The position numbers were made by a program, and so were the translations under genes. A stretch of 40,766 nucleotides of DNA from Gordonia sputi NBRC 100414 (GTDB lineage Bacteria > Actinomycetota > Actinomycetes > Mycobacteriales > Mycobacteriaceae), in the NCBI RefSeq assembly GCF_000248055.1, contig NZ_BAFC01000114.1:1-40766 (forward strand). The letters run 5' to 3'. This document shows positions 8,668 through 18,040 of the stretch, one piece after another. The stretch's first letter is position 1. Each line of letters opens with the position of its first letter. The notes beneath the pieces were generated by a model, which did no database searches, was not told the DNA's origin, and was given only the letters and a program-made list of their open reading frames with translations.

Positions 8668-10908
8668 TTGGCAGCAATCGTGCTCGCCGAGGTTCGAACG
8701 AACTGTGAACGCGAGGCCGTCGCCGAATGGGCGTCGAGCAGACATCCCGACGCCCCGGTGCGCACACTCGACGAAGTCGATCCCGAGACCCTTGACCCGG
8801 CAACGACGCTGATTCCCGCCCGGGTTGTCTGGCTTCCCCCGATGCGCAAGGGTGAGCGCCGCGTGTCGATGGCCGACGTTCTGGTGCTGTCCAACCCGCG
8901 GCGACCACCCGCGTTTCGTCAGGGAGCGATCAAGAAGCGTGCGCCCGACCGTGTGCGAGTGGTCGCGGGCGAACCGGCGACCGTGGAGGAGTTGCGCCGC
9001 AGGCACGAGCAGTCGTCGGCCGAGGGAGAAGACTTCGGACGATTCGTCGAACTGGCGGCCGCACTGTCCGCGGAGCGCGCCGAGCGACAACTGATCGGCG
9101 ACCGCTACAAGGTGCCGAAACTCGTGGCGCAGCAGATCGGTTCGTCGGCGCGCTTTCAGGCCAATGCCGCCAAGCTCGCCGCCGATCTCGGTCGCCCTGC
9201 GGCGGCGGTCATCCAGGATGCGATCGACAAGATGTCGACGTTCGTGGCCACGCAGAGCCCGCTGATGGACGACGTGTTCTCGACGACCTTCGGCAAGCTG
9301 TACGAACGTACCTGGACGGTCTCGGCCGACCTCGACACGTTGAGCGAACTGCGCAATCTCAACAAGACCCACGGCTTGGTGTTCCTGCCATCGCACCGGT
9401 CGTACGTCGACACGCTGGTTCTCTCCGATGTGCTACGGCGCCATGACTTTCCGCCCAATCTGGTGCTCGGCGGCAACAACCTGGCGCTGTGGCCACTCGC
9501 GGCAATTGCCCGACGTGCCGGAGTGATCTTCATTCGCCGCAAGTTCGGCGACGACCCGGTCTACAAGTTCGCGATGCGCGCATACCTGTCGTTCATCGTC
9601 GAGAAGCGGTTCAACCTCGAGTGGTACATCGAGGGCGGTCGCAGCCGCACGGGCAAGCTCCGTCCGCCGATGATGGGGCTGCTCGCCTACGTCGTCGACG
9701 CCGTCGAGCAACTCGACACCGCGGACGTCATGGTGGTGCCCACCTCGATCGTCTACGACCAGCTTCACGAGATCGCGGCGATCGCCCGCGAATCTGCCGG
9801 TGGCACAAAGAAACCCGAAGATGTGACGTGGCTGCTCAAATACGCCAAGGCGCAGCGGTCCTACCTCGGTGAGGCGCGGGTGCGGTTCGGTGAGCCGTTT
9901 TCGCTGCGGGAGTCGATCGTCGAGTTGAGCGAGGACGATCCCGCACGCTTGGAGAAGATCGCCTTCAAGGTGATGGACGAGATCAACGCGGCGACACCGA
10001 TTTCGGCGACCTCGCTTGCGGGTTTCGCGCTGTTGGGGGCGGGTGATCGGGCATACACGGCCAAAGAGATCGAGGACATACTGCGGCCGCTGCTCGCCTA
10101 CATCGAGCGTCGCGAGCTACCGGGACCCGATCCGGCGATGTGCCGGGGACTAGGGCTGAAATCCACGTTGAAAGAACTGACCGACGCGGGTGTGCTGACC
10201 CATTTCGCGGGCGGTGTCGACGACGTGTGGTCGATAGCCGGGGAGAACCACGCGGTGGCCGCGTACTACCGCAATGGTGCGATCCATCATTTCGTCGACC
10301 GTGCGATCGTCGAGGTCGCGCTGTTCGCCGCGGACCGTCGAACCATCGACGACGATCGCGAAACACGCCTGGCCGCAGCGCAAGCCGAGGCGCTGCGGAT
10401 TCGGGATCTGCTGAAGTTCGAGTTCTTCTTCCCGACAAAGCAGGAGTTTCTGCACCGACTCGGCGCCGAGATGGATCTCATCGCGCCCGAGTGGCGAAAG
10501 GTCAGGCCAACGCCCGCGTGGTTGCACGACACCTTCGTCGCGATGTCGGGAGAGCTGTTTGCCCGCAGAACCCTTCAGCCCTTCTTCGACGCGCAATTGG
10601 TCGTGTCGCGGCGGCTGGTGGAACTGGGCGAGGAGTCCCGCGAGAAGCAGGAGATCATCGCCGATTGCCTCGGGTTGGGTAAGCAGCTTGCGCTGCAGGG
10701 CGTCGTGAAGAGCAGGGATTCGGTGTCGACGGAGCTCTACACCGCCGCGTACAAGCTGGCCGAGAATCGGGGATTGATCGATCCCCACGACGGACGCGAT
10801 CTGGTTGCGGCACGGCAGGAGTGGCTCGACGAGGTCAAGGACATGCGGGATCGTCTTGCGAGAATCGCCGAGATCGAGGCGAAGCAGACCGGAGTGACGG
10901 CGGTATGA
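8668..10908 (+). CDS. plsB: Glycerol-3-phosphate 1-O-acyltransferase
   Basis: This is a membrane-associated enzyme that transfers an acyl group to glycerol-3-phosphate, the first step of phospholipid and triacylglycerol synthesis. The family motifs appear in order: HRSYVD at residues 243-248 (HX4D catalytic pair), GVIFIRR near 289, and EGGRSRTGKLRPP from 322 (substrate phosphate binding). The large C-terminal part is typical of PlsB. I chose the TTG at 8668 because GGGAGGGG sits six bases upstream. The longest frame begins with GTG 8641 and ATG 8644, which have no ribosome-binding site and fall within an inverted repeat. The protein is then 746 aa. It resembles Rv2482c (PlsB2). It overlaps the next gene by four bases (ATGA), which indicates coupled translation in a lipid operon. 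Confidence 0.93.
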   Translation: MAAIVLAEVRTNCEREAVAEWASSRHPDAPVRTLDEVDPETLDPATTLIPARVVWLPPMRKGERRVSMADVLVLSNPRRPPAFRQGAIKKRAPDRVRVVAGEPATVEELRRRHEQSSAEGEDFGRFVELAAALSAERAERQLIGDRYKVPKLVAQQIGSSARFQANAAKLAADLGRPAAAVIQDAIDKMSTFVATQSPLMDDVFSTTFGKLYERTWTVSADLDTLSELRNLNKTHGLVFLPSHRSYVDTLVLSDVLRRHDFPPNLVLGGNNLALWPLAAIARRAGVIFIRRKFGDDPVYKFAMRAYLSFIVEKRFNLEWYIEGGRSRTGKLRPPMMGLLAYVVDAVEQLDTADVMVVPTSIVYDQLHEIAAIARESAGGTKKPEDVTWLLKYAKAQRSYLGEARVRFGEPFSLRESIVELSEDDPARLEKIAFKVMDEINAATPISATSLAGFALLGAGDRAYTAKEIEDILRPLLAYIERRELPGPDPAMCRGLGLKSTLKELTDAGVLTHFAGGVDDVWSIAGENHAVAAYYRNGAIHHFVDRAIVEVALFAADRRTIDDDRETRLAAAQAEALRIRDLLKFEFFFPTKQEFLHRLGAEMDLIAPEWRKVRPTPAWLHDTFVAMSGELFARRTLQPFFDAQLVVSRRLVELGEESREKQEIIADCLGLGKQLALQGVVKSRDSVSTELYTAAYKLAENRGLIDPHDGRDLVAARQEWLDEVKDMRDRLARIAEIEAKQTGVTAV

Positions 10909-12419
10909 GCGCACTGGGCGATCGCCTGGCCGAGATCCGCTCTGCACCGCGCGGCAAGCACATCGGCGCGTTCTTCGACTACGACGGGACCCTGATCGAA
11001 GGGTTCTCTGCGACAGCACTTTTCGGAGCCCGGATACGAAGTATGGAGTTCGGGATCGGGGAGGTCGCCGACTTCGCGCTGATCGGACTGCGTGGAGTGG
11101 AGTCCGAACAGGACTACGCGGAGGTGCTCCAAGCCACCAAGCCGACGTTCGCGGGCAAGACGTACGCGGAGCTTTTGGACTTGGGAGACAGGCTCTTTCG
11201 GCAGGAGACGGCCGCCAAACTACGTCCTCAGATGTGGCAGATCCTCAACGCGCACCGCGAGATGGGGCACCGTATCGTGATCGCGTCGTCGGCGACGCGA
11301 TTCCAGATCGAGCCCATCGCACGCGAAATCGAGGCTGATCACGCCTTGGCCACCGACGTCGAGGTGGTCGACGGCATCGTCACCGGGGAGGTGCTCGGCC
11401 GTCCGCTCTGGGGACCGGGTAAAGCGGCGGCGGTGCGCTCCCTGGCGCGCGAGCACAACATGGATCTCGACGCGTCCTTCGCCTACAGCGACGGCAACGA
11501 GGACATCCCGTATCTCGAAAGCGTCGGACATCCCGCAGCGGTCTCGCCTCGGAGGACGCTGCGGGCCGAGGCGGAATCCAGAGGGTGGCTGATCCTCGAA
11601 CTACGCAATCCATCACACAATCGCTTCGGGATGGCTCTGCGTACCGGTGCGATGTACGGATCGTTTCTCGCCGGTGCCGCCGCCGGAATCGCGGGCGGCG
11701 TCGTGGCGCGCAGTCGATTCGAGAGCGCCGTCCAGGCGGGCATCGCCACCGGGAACGACGTCGGGCTGGCGTTGGCCGGTGTGCATGTCGACGTCCTCGA
11801 CGGCGCCGAATACCTGACGTCGGACCGTCCCTGCGTGTTCGCGTTCAACCATCAGTCGAAACTCGACCTCCCCGTCATGATCCACCTGATCCAACGCAAC
11901 GCGACGGGTGTGGCGAAGAAGGAGATCCAACGGCTTCCGGTGTTCGGTCAGATTCTCGACGCAGCAGGGTTGGTCTTCATCGATCGAGCCGACGCCGGGA
12001 AGGCCATCAATCAGCTCGAGCCGGCCGTACGCAAGCTGCGCGACGAGGGCGCCTCGTTGGTCGTGGCGCCGGAGGGCACGCGATCGCCGACGCCGCGGAT
12101 CGGACGGTTCAAGAAGGGGCCCTTCCACATCGCCATGCAGGCAGGGGTGCCCATCGTTCCGGTCGTGCTGCGCAATGTCGGCGAATTGATGTGGCGTGGT
12201 TCGCAACTCGTGGCACCGGGCACGATCGAGGTGCGCGTGTTGCCGCCCGTCGACACATCGGAGTGGCAGGCGGAGACGATCGACGACCACACCGAGGAGG
12301 TACGCCAGATGTTCATCACCGCGCTGGCGGAGTGGCCGGAGCCGAACGGAACTGCAGAACACGATGATTCGCAACAGGACGAGAGCCGCAGTGACGACGC
12401 AGGGGAGGCTGTCGAATGA
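10905..12419 (+). CDS. plsC: Fusion of HAD phosphatase and 1-acyl-glycerol-3-phosphate acyltransferase (PlsC)
   Basis: This is a two-domain protein of 504 aa. The N-terminal HAD domain (about 15-240) has motif I DYDGTL with D25 and D27, a serine motif in VIASSAT and a C-terminal acidic motif in YSDGNEDIPYL. It resembles the SerB-like HAD-IB subfamily. After a glycine/alanine-rich hydrophobic stretch (about 250-270) comes a PlsC acyltransferase domain with NHQSKLD (H316, D321) and APEGTRSP. The acyltransferase makes phosphatidic acid. The HAD part could dephosphorylate a lipid intermediate, which is inference. The acidic tail after about residue 485 looks disordered. The architecture matches Rv2483c, and the order plsB, plsC, WS/DGAT is that of Rv2482c-Rv2484c. 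It overlaps both neighbours by four bases. Confidence 0.92.
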   Translation: MSALGDRLAEIRSAPRGKHIGAFFDYDGTLIEGFSATALFGARIRSMEFGIGEVADFALIGLRGVESEQDYAEVLQATKPTFAGKTYAELLDLGDRLFRQETAAKLRPQMWQILNAHREMGHRIVIASSATRFQIEPIAREIEADHALATDVEVVDGIVTGEVLGRPLWGPGKAAAVRSLAREHNMDLDASFAYSDGNEDIPYLESVGHPAAVSPRRTLRAEAESRGWLILELRNPSHNRFGMALRTGAMYGSFLAGAAAGIAGGVVARSRFESAVQAGIATGNDVGLALAGVHVDVLDGAEYLTSDRPCVFAFNHQSKLDLPVMIHLIQRNATGVAKKEIQRLPVFGQILDAAGLVFIDRADAGKAINQLEPAVRKLRDEGASLVVAPEGTRSPTPRIGRFKKGPFHIAMQAGVPIVPVVLRNVGELMWRGSQLVAPGTIEVRVLPPVDTSEWQAETIDDHTEEVRQMFITALAEWPEPNGTAEHDDSQQDESRSDDAGEAVE

Positions 12420-13852
12420 GTGAGGACCAACCCCTCGAGTGGGGCACCGAGCAGCACATGAGTCCGGTCGACGCGCTGATGTGGCGCGGCGACACCGACC
12501 GTCGACTGCGCGGGACGATCTCGATGATCGAGATCTACGATTGCGAACCCGACTGGGACAGACTGATCGCGGCACACGACTGGGGCAGCCGGATGGCGCC
12601 CAGATTCCGTTCGCGCGTTGTTGATTCGCCGCTGCACACCGGCACGCCGAGTTGGGCCGTCGACCCGGAGTTCGATCTCCACTATCACGTTCGACGCATC
12701 CGATTGCCCGGCGACGGCTCGATGGGCGAACTGCTGTCGACGTGTGAGCAATTGGCGATGACCGCGCTCGACCCGGCGCGACCGCCGTGGGAGGGCTACC
12801 TGATCACCGGCCTCGCCGACGGCAAGACCGCGTACTTCCTCAAGGCGCATCACGCGTTGACCGATGGACTCGGCGCGATTCTCGCTCTTGCGCAACTGCA
12901 TTCGCCTTCGCGTGAGCCGATCCCGGACAAGCCTCAGCCACCCGCGCCGCCGCCGACCGAACTGTCGGCGTTCGAGGTGCTCGCTCGACAGGTGGGGGAG
13001 GAGATTCGACGTACGCCCTACCGTGCGGGCGTGGTGTTGCGCGGAGCGTTGGCGCTGACAGATCCCAAGCAAGCGTTGAGCAAGGTGCTGCGCTACGGGC
13101 GGTCGGTGCCGCGCGTTGCCGGCCTCGTGAGTCCGCCCGGTTCGCCGCTGCTCGCCGACCGCAGCCTCTCCTGGCGCTTCCTTGCGTTCGAGGTGCCATT
13201 CGTTGAGCTGAAAGCGGTGGCGAAGTCGATGAAGGCGTCGATCAACGACGTCTATCTCGGCGGGCTGATCGGTGGCTTCCGCATCTATCACGAGAAGATG
13301 GGTGAGCAGGTCGACGCGATTCCCGTCGCGATCCCGATCTCGGTGCGTCGACCAGAAGATCCCGAGGGTGGTAACCGCATCGCGGTCGGCAGGCTTGCCG
13401 GGCCGATGGGCATCGACGACCCGTTCGAGCGTGTGTTGACGATCCGCGAGCAGGTGCGTGCCGCGCGCACGGAGCCCGCCGTCGACATCTTCAACACACT
13501 GGGGTCGGTGCTGGCGTGGATGCCGGGTGAGCTTCTCGGTCAGTTCAGTGGCGCGACGAGCATGAATGATCTGCAGGCCAGCAATGTGCCGGGTATCCCG
13601 TGGGAGACGTTCGTGGCGGGTGCGAAGGTCGAGCGGTTGTTCCCGTTCGGACCGCTCCCCGGATGCGCGGTGATGGCAACGATGATCACGCACAACGCCA
13701 CGGCATGCCTCGGGCTCAACTGCGACGCCGCGTCGATCTCCGACCCGGAACTGTTCGCCGAGTGCATCGTAGCCGGGTTCGACGAGGTGCTCGCCGTCGC
13801 CGCCCCGACCGGTGAGGACATCGACCGGGTCGGGATGCGGCGCGTCGTATAG
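12416..13852 (+). CDS. WS/DGAT wax ester synthase/diacylglycerol acyltransferase
   Basis: This acyltransferase is expected to esterify diacylglycerol or a fatty alcohol with an acyl-CoA, forming storage triacylglycerol or wax ester at the membrane or lipid-droplet surface. The catalytic HHxxxDG motif is seen as HHALTDG near residues 144-150. The conserved C-terminal WS/DGAT domain includes the stretch running through SNVPGIPWETFVAGAKVERL. The length of 478 aa is typical. As third gene of the plsB-plsC operon, joined by an ATGA overlap, it places the final acylation with the first two, so the operon could supply glycerolipid from glycerol-3-phosphate towards triacylglycerol. A phosphatidate phosphatase step remains, possibly supplied by the HAD domain upstream (inference). 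Many paralogues exist in this group, so the actual substrate is open. Confidence 0.92.
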   Translation: MSEDQPLEWGTEQHMSPVDALMWRGDTDRRLRGTISMIEIYDCEPDWDRLIAAHDWGSRMAPRFRSRVVDSPLHTGTPSWAVDPEFDLHYHVRRIRLPGDGSMGELLSTCEQLAMTALDPARPPWEGYLITGLADGKTAYFLKAHHALTDGLGAILALAQLHSPSREPIPDKPQPPAPPPTELSAFEVLARQVGEEIRRTPYRAGVVLRGALALTDPKQALSKVLRYGRSVPRVAGLVSPPGSPLLADRSLSWRFLAFEVPFVELKAVAKSMKASINDVYLGGLIGGFRIYHEKMGEQVDAIPVAIPISVRRPEDPEGGNRIAVGRLAGPMGIDDPFERVLTIREQVRAARTEPAVDIFNTLGSVLAWMPGELLGQFSGATSMNDLQASNVPGIPWETFVAGAKVERLFPFGPLPGCAVMATMITHNATACLGLNCDAASISDPELFAECIVAGFDEVLAVAAPTGEDIDRVGMRRVV

Positions 13853-13861
13853 GGGCTCTGG

Positions 13862-14857
13862 CTAGATGTCGAGGCGCGCGTACTCGCGCAGCTTGGTGGT
13901 GCGGTGCACGGCCTCGATGCGGCGGATGGTTCCCGACTTCGAGCGCATGACCAGCGAACGGGTGGTCGCGCCGCCACGGCGGTAGGTGACGCCGCGGAGC
14001 ATGTCGCCGTTGGTGACGCCGGTTGCCGCGAAAAAGCAGTTCTCGCCGCGGACCAGGTCATCGGTGCCCAGCACCCGGTCGAGGTCGTGTCCGGCGTCGA
14101 TCGCCTTCTGGCGCTCTTCGTCGTTGCGCGGCCACAGCTTGCCCTGGATCTCGCCGCCCATGCACTTCATCGCGACTGCGGTGATGATGCCCTCCGGCGT
14201 ACCGCCGACACCCATGAGCATGTCCACCGTCGAGTAGTCACCGGCAGCGGCGATCGCGCCCGCGACGTCGCCGTCGGAGATCAAGCGGATCTTGGCGCCT
14301 GCCTTGCGGATTTCTCCGATGAGGTCGGCGTGGCGCGGACGGTCGAGGACGACGACGGTCAGATCGCCGACGTCGATGCCCTTGGCCTTGGCGACCGAGT
14401 TGATGTTCCACTCGACCGACTCGTCGATGTTGATGGCGCCCTTGGCTTCCGGGCCGACGGCGATCTTGTCCATGTAGAAGACGGCAGACGGGTCGTACAT
14501 GGTGCCGCGCTCGCTGACCGCGATGACGGCGATCGAGTTGGGGCGACCCTCGGCCATCAGCGTGGTGCCGTCGATGGGGTCGACCGCGACGTCGCAGTCG
14601 GGGCCGAATCCGTTGCCGACCTCTTCGCCGTTGAACAGCATCGGGGCCTCGTCCTTTTCGCCCTCACCGATCACGACGACGCCGCGCATGGAGACTGTCG
14701 ACAGGAGTTCGCGCATCGCGTCGACGGCCGCACCGTCGCCCTTCTTCTTCTCGCCGCGTCCCACCCAGCGTCCTGCGGCGAGTGCCGCGGCCTCGGTGAC
14801 CCGCACCAGCTCCATGGCAAGGTTGCGGTCGGGTGCCTGGTGGTTTTCGGCTGTCAT
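13862..14857 (-). CDS. glpX: Class II fructose-1,6-bisphosphatase
   Basis: This enzyme hydrolyses fructose-1,6-bisphosphate to fructose-6-phosphate in gluconeogenesis; it is metal-dependent and cytoplasmic. The GlpX motifs are visible: [13 protein letters not shown] near residue 65, DPIDGTTL near 93-100 (metal binding), and GVGGTPEG near 195. I chose ATG 14857, giving 331 aa, because AAGGAG lies ten bases upstream. The open frame continues 27 codons further with an unconserved-looking stretch. It corresponds to Rv1099c, and its usual partner fumC (Rv1098c) is about 7 kb away here, with the plsB-plsC-WS/DGAT operon between. It converges on the WS/DGAT gene with only nine bases between stops. 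Confidence 0.95.
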   Translation of the reverse strand: MTAENHQAPDRNLAMELVRVTEAAALAAGRWVGRGEKKKGDGAAVDAMRELLSTVSMRGVVVIGEGEKDEAPMLFNGEEVGNGFGPDCDVAVDPIDGTTLMAEGRPNSIAVIAVSERGTMYDPSAVFYMDKIAVGPEAKGAINIDESVEWNINSVAKAKGIDVGDLTVVVLDRPRHADLIGEIRKAGAKIRLISDGDVAGAIAAAGDYSTVDMLMGVGGTPEGIITAVAMKCMGGEIQGKLWPRNDEERQKAIDAGHDLDRVLGTDDLVRGENCFFAATGVTNGDMLRGVTYRRGGATTRSLVMRSKSGTIRRIEAVHRTTKLREYARLDI

Positions 14858-15021
14858 GTCTGATCGACTCCTTGGCGTTGGCAGTGACGCGGCCGCAGTG
14901 GCGTACGCGGCATCGGGCGAATGACGCCCATCGATCATCCTTTCATGACGAGTGCGAGTTCACGCACCCGCCTCGGGAGTGATCTGACGCGTCGATGCAG
15001 CGCACGCGGGTTGTGGAGGCC

Positions 15022-15798
15022 TCAGAGGGGGTCGAGGATGCGACGGAGGAACTGACGGGTGCGTTCCTCCGCGGGATGTGCGATCACCGCGTCGGGGCCG
15101 CCCTGCTCGACGATCACACCACCGTCGACGAACAGCACCTGGTCGGCGACCTCCTGCGCGAATCGGATCTCGTGGGTCACGACGACCATCGTCCAGCTCT
15201 CCTCGGCGAGACCCTTGAGCACTTTCAGCACGTCGCCGACGAGTTCGGGATCAAGCGCCGACGTCGGTTCGTCGAACAACAGGACCTGCGGATGCAGCGC
15301 GACGGCGCGGACGATCCCCACTCGCTGCTGCTGGCCGCCCGACAACTGGTGCGGGTATTGGTTGCGCTTCTCGGCGAGCCCGACGCTGGCCAGCAGTGCT
15401 TCGGCCTCCGCAGTGGCGTCGGCCTTGCTGCGACGCTGCACCGTGACGGGCCCCTCGATGACGTTCTCGAGGACCGTCATGTGAGGAAAGAGGTTGTAGT
15501 TCTGGAACACCATCGCACTCTGCGCGCGATACCTGGCGATGTCGGATTTCGAGTACGTGCCGTCGAAGTCGATCGTCTGCTCCCCGACGCGGATGACTCC
15601 GGCGTCGGGGATGTCGAGGGCGTTGAGCGATCGCAGGATGGTGGTCTTGCCCGAGCCGGATGGGCCGACGATGACGGTCACCGTGCCGCGGTCGACGGTG
15701 AAGTCGATGCCGCGCAGAACGTGGTTGTCGCCGAAGGACTTCTGCAGCCCGGCGACGTCGACGACTCGCTCCGGCTGCTTGCTGACGGGTTCACTCAT
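15022..15798 (-). CDS. glnQ: ATP-binding protein of a polar amino-acid ABC transporter (GlnQ-like)
   Basis: This ATPase subunit energises uptake of a polar amino acid such as glutamine, glutamate or cystine. All ABC motifs are present: Walker A GPSGSGKTT near residue 39, Q-loop FQNYNLFPHM, signature LSGGQQQR, Walker B VLLFDEPTSALDPE, and switch histidine in VVTHEIRFA. Its 258 aa is the usual length for the PAAT family. The ATG at 15798 overlaps the stop of the upstream fused binding-protein/permease by four bases, so the two are translationally coupled and form a complete importer. The open frame runs back far beyond this start only because of high GC, and that extension is antisense to nothing conserved. 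Confidence 0.93.
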   Translation of the reverse strand: MSEPVSKQPERVVDVAGLQKSFGDNHVLRGIDFTVDRGTVTVIVGPSGSGKTTILRSLNALDIPDAGVIRVGEQTIDFDGTYSKSDIARYRAQSAMVFQNYNLFPHMTVLENVIEGPVTVQRRSKADATAEAEALLASVGLAEKRNQYPHQLSGGQQQRVGIVRAVALHPQVLLFDEPTSALDPELVGDVLKVLKGLAEESWTMVVVTHEIRFAQEVADQVLFVDGGVIVEQGGPDAVIAHPAEERTRQFLRRILDPL

Positions 15799-17330
15799 GA
15801 CGTCACGAACCTTCCCAATCGGGACTCGAGCCTGTTCTGCAGGGCGGACAGGACCATGCACACGATCCAGTAGTAGATGGCTGCGGTGGTGTAGAGCGCG
15901 AAGAACTCGAATGTCGGTGCTGCGGCGAGCTGGGCGACCCGCAGCAGTTCGGTCACCAGGATCGTCGACGCCAGGGAGGTGTCCTTGACCAACGAGATCA
16001 ACGTGTTGGACAAGCCCGGCACCGCGTTGCGTGCCGCCTGCGGCAGGATGATCCGACGCATCGTCGTGCGGTAATTCATGCCGATCGTCTGGGCCGCTTC
16101 TGTCTGCCCCTTCGGAACCGAGAGGATCGCGCTGCGGATGATCTCGGCGGCGTACCCGCCGACGTTGAGCGAGAACGCGACGACGGCGGCGGGGAACGGC
16201 GGCACCTTGATGCCCAACTCGGGTAGCGCGTAGAAGATGATGAACAACTGCACCAACAGTGGCGTGCCACGGACGATCGAGATGTAGGCGCGCGCCAGCC
16301 AGTTGATCAGTCGTGTCTGCGAGAGCCGTGCCAGCGCCACGATCAAGGCGATCACCAGACCGATCACGAAACTGATCGCGGCGAGCGGCATGGTGACGGT
16401 GATGGTCGCCTTGGCCATCGGCCACAGGTTGTCGCCGATGATCTTCCACGTGCTGCGCGGCACTGCCTGCTGCTGCTGTGCGGCAGCGCTTCCGCTGGCA
16501 TCCGCCTTGAGGTACTTCTGCGAGATGGTCGACAGGGTTCCGTCGGCACTGAGCTCGTCGAGTGCCTTGTTGATGTCGCCGGTGATCCCGCTGTTCTTTC
16601 TGGCGGCGAAGGCTTGCTCGCTGGTGTCTCCGGTCTTGGCGGCGATCTTCACGCTCTTGTCGCCGGTCTCGGCGAAGTAGGCGTAGACCGCGACGCTGTC
16701 GTTCACGGTTGCCTGGACGCGTCCCTGGTTGAGCAGCTTGATCGCCTGGGTGAAGCCCTCGACGGATTCGACGTTCGCGCCCGCGTCGCGGGCCACCTGT
16801 GCCCAGTTGCTCGTGGCCGACTGCGCGGTGGTCTTGCCCTTCAGGTCGTCGAGCGACTGGATGGAGTTGTCGTCGGCGCGGGTGACGATGACACCCTCGC
16901 TGACGGCGTATGGCTTGGAGAGGTCGTATTTGGCTTTGCGTTCCGGCGTGATCGACACCTGGTTGGCGACGACGTCGAATCTGCCCGACTCGAGTCCGGC
17001 GAAGATGGAATCCCAAGGGGTGGTGACGAATTCGGCCCGCACGCCCATCTTCTTGGCGACCGCGTTCGCGACGTCGACGTCGTAGCCTGCGAGCTCGCCC
17101 GTCGTGGGATCGCGATAGCTGAACGGCGCGTAGGTGCCCTCGGTGCCGACACGCAGCACGCCGGACGACCGGATCTCGTCCATGCCGTTGCGCTGGTCGT
17201 CGGAACCGCCGCACGCAGCAAGGGTTGCCGCGGCGATCAGTGCGGACAACACGACGACGGCGATGCGTCCTCTGCCGCCGAGCCGGACGGTCGACCCGAC
17301 GCGGGACATGACGAGCTGTAGCGCGCGCAT
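15795..17330 (-). CDS. Fused solute-binding protein and permease, polar amino-acid ABC transporter
   Basis: A lipoprotein-type signal peptide ends at LAAC-GG (cysteine near residue 38). It is followed by a family 3 solute-binding domain at about 45-275 (opening GVLRVGTEGTYAPF), a Gln/Ala-rich linker, and a permease domain at about 290-511 with several membrane helices and the EAA-type region GQTEAAQTIGMNYRTTMRRI. Binding-protein/permease fusions are known in this transporter class, so one chain both captures ligand and forms the channel. It would be tethered outside and work with the ATPase encoded immediately downstream. ATG 17330 is preceded by TACGGT five bases upstream (a -10-like hexamer, possibly leaderless); ATG 17309 is an alternative. 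Family members take glutamine, glutamate, arginine or cystine, and the substrate here is not determined. Confidence 0.9.
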   Translation of the reverse strand: MRALQLVMSRVGSTVRLGGRGRIAVVVLSALIAAATLAACGGSDDQRNGMDEIRSSGVLRVGTEGTYAPFSYRDPTTGELAGYDVDVANAVAKKMGVRAEFVTTPWDSIFAGLESGRFDVVANQVSITPERKAKYDLSKPYAVSEGVIVTRADDNSIQSLDDLKGKTTAQSATSNWAQVARDAGANVESVEGFTQAIKLLNQGRVQATVNDSVAVYAYFAETGDKSVKIAAKTGDTSEQAFAARKNSGITGDINKALDELSADGTLSTISQKYLKADASGSAAAQQQQAVPRSTWKIIGDNLWPMAKATITVTMPLAAISFVIGLVIALIVALARLSQTRLINWLARAYISIVRGTPLLVQLFIIFYALPELGIKVPPFPAAVVAFSLNVGGYAAEIIRSAILSVPKGQTEAAQTIGMNYRTTMRRIILPQAARNAVPGLSNTLISLVKDTSLASTILVTELLRVAQLAAAPTFEFFALYTTAAIYYWIVCMVLSALQNRLESRLGRFVTS

Positions 17331-17433
17331 ACGGAACCGTACCGCGTGACGGTGACGGTCGATTGTGGCGGCGCGCACGCTCGTCGAGGGGCGCGACGCG
17401 GGGTGTGGCGTGCGGCTGGGATACTCGTGAGCC

Positions 17434-18009
17434 ATGGCGAGCAAACCCCGCATCCTGACCAGCGGCAAGGACATGATCTGGACGCTGATCCCGTTGCTGG
17501 CGGTCTGCGCACTGGTGGCGATCGCGTCCGGCAACTGCTCGGTGGGACTGACGGGCACCGCGTCCGACGACAAAACCCCCGCGTACGACGTCCACAACGG
17601 ACTCGCCGCCGACGCGCGGACCATGCCGTTCCCGATTCGACGACCCCCGACGCCAGAGGGCTGGAAGCCGAACTCGGGCAGCACCGGGGAGATGGCAGGC
17701 GGCTCGACGTCGAGCAACGTCGGTTGGGTCACCGGCACCGGTGCCTATCTGCAGCTCACGCAAACCAATGCGTCCGAGGACGATCTCGTCCAGAAGCTCG
17801 GTGGCGACGACGTCTCGTCGGGAACGGGCACCAAGGACATCGGCGGGCGCACCTGGGTGACCTACTCGACGCACGACGGCAACAAGTTCTGGATCACCGA
17901 CCTCTCCGACGTGCGGATCGCCGTGATGTCACGCGGTCCCGACTCCGAGATGGAGCAGATGGCGCAGTCGGTGCTCGCCCAGCAGCCGCTGCCGAAAACG
18001 GGTTCCTGA
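17434..18009 (+). CDS. DUF4245-like membrane-anchored protein
   Basis: The protein is 191 aa, with an N-terminal membrane anchor at about residues 14-35 (IWTLIPLLAVCALVAI) and an extracytoplasmic domain. Conserved-looking segments are PFPIRRPPTPEGWKPN (about 65-80) and a C-terminal part with GRTWVTYSTHDGNKFW. This arrangement and the position between glpX and xseB match Rv1100, annotated as a DUF4245 protein of unknown function. The cysteine near residue 35 (SGNCS) lies at the membrane boundary, but the lipobox is poor. It is divergent from the ABC transporter and convergent with xseB. Nothing in the sequence indicates a catalytic activity, so I assign no function. Confidence 0.8.
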   Translation: MASKPRILTSGKDMIWTLIPLLAVCALVAIASGNCSVGLTGTASDDKTPAYDVHNGLAADARTMPFPIRRPPTPEGWKPNSGSTGEMAGGSTSSNVGWVTGTGAYLQLTQTNASEDDLVQKLGGDDVSSGTGTKDIGGRTWVTYSTHDGNKFWITDLSDVRIAVMSRGPDSEMEQMAQSVLAQQPLPKTGS

Positions 18010-18040
18010 GCAGGTCCGTGTAAGCCCGGTGTTGGTGAGC

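Noticed and set aside
12011..13693. 560-codon minus-strand open frame opposite plsC and WS/DGAT
   Set aside because: It is a shadow of conserved genes, with Arg/Pro-rich composition and no domain.
15799..17874. Very long 5' extension of the glnQ frame (950 codons in total)
   Set aside because: The extension overlaps the fused binding-protein/permease in another frame, and GlnQ is complete from 15798 with a coupled start.
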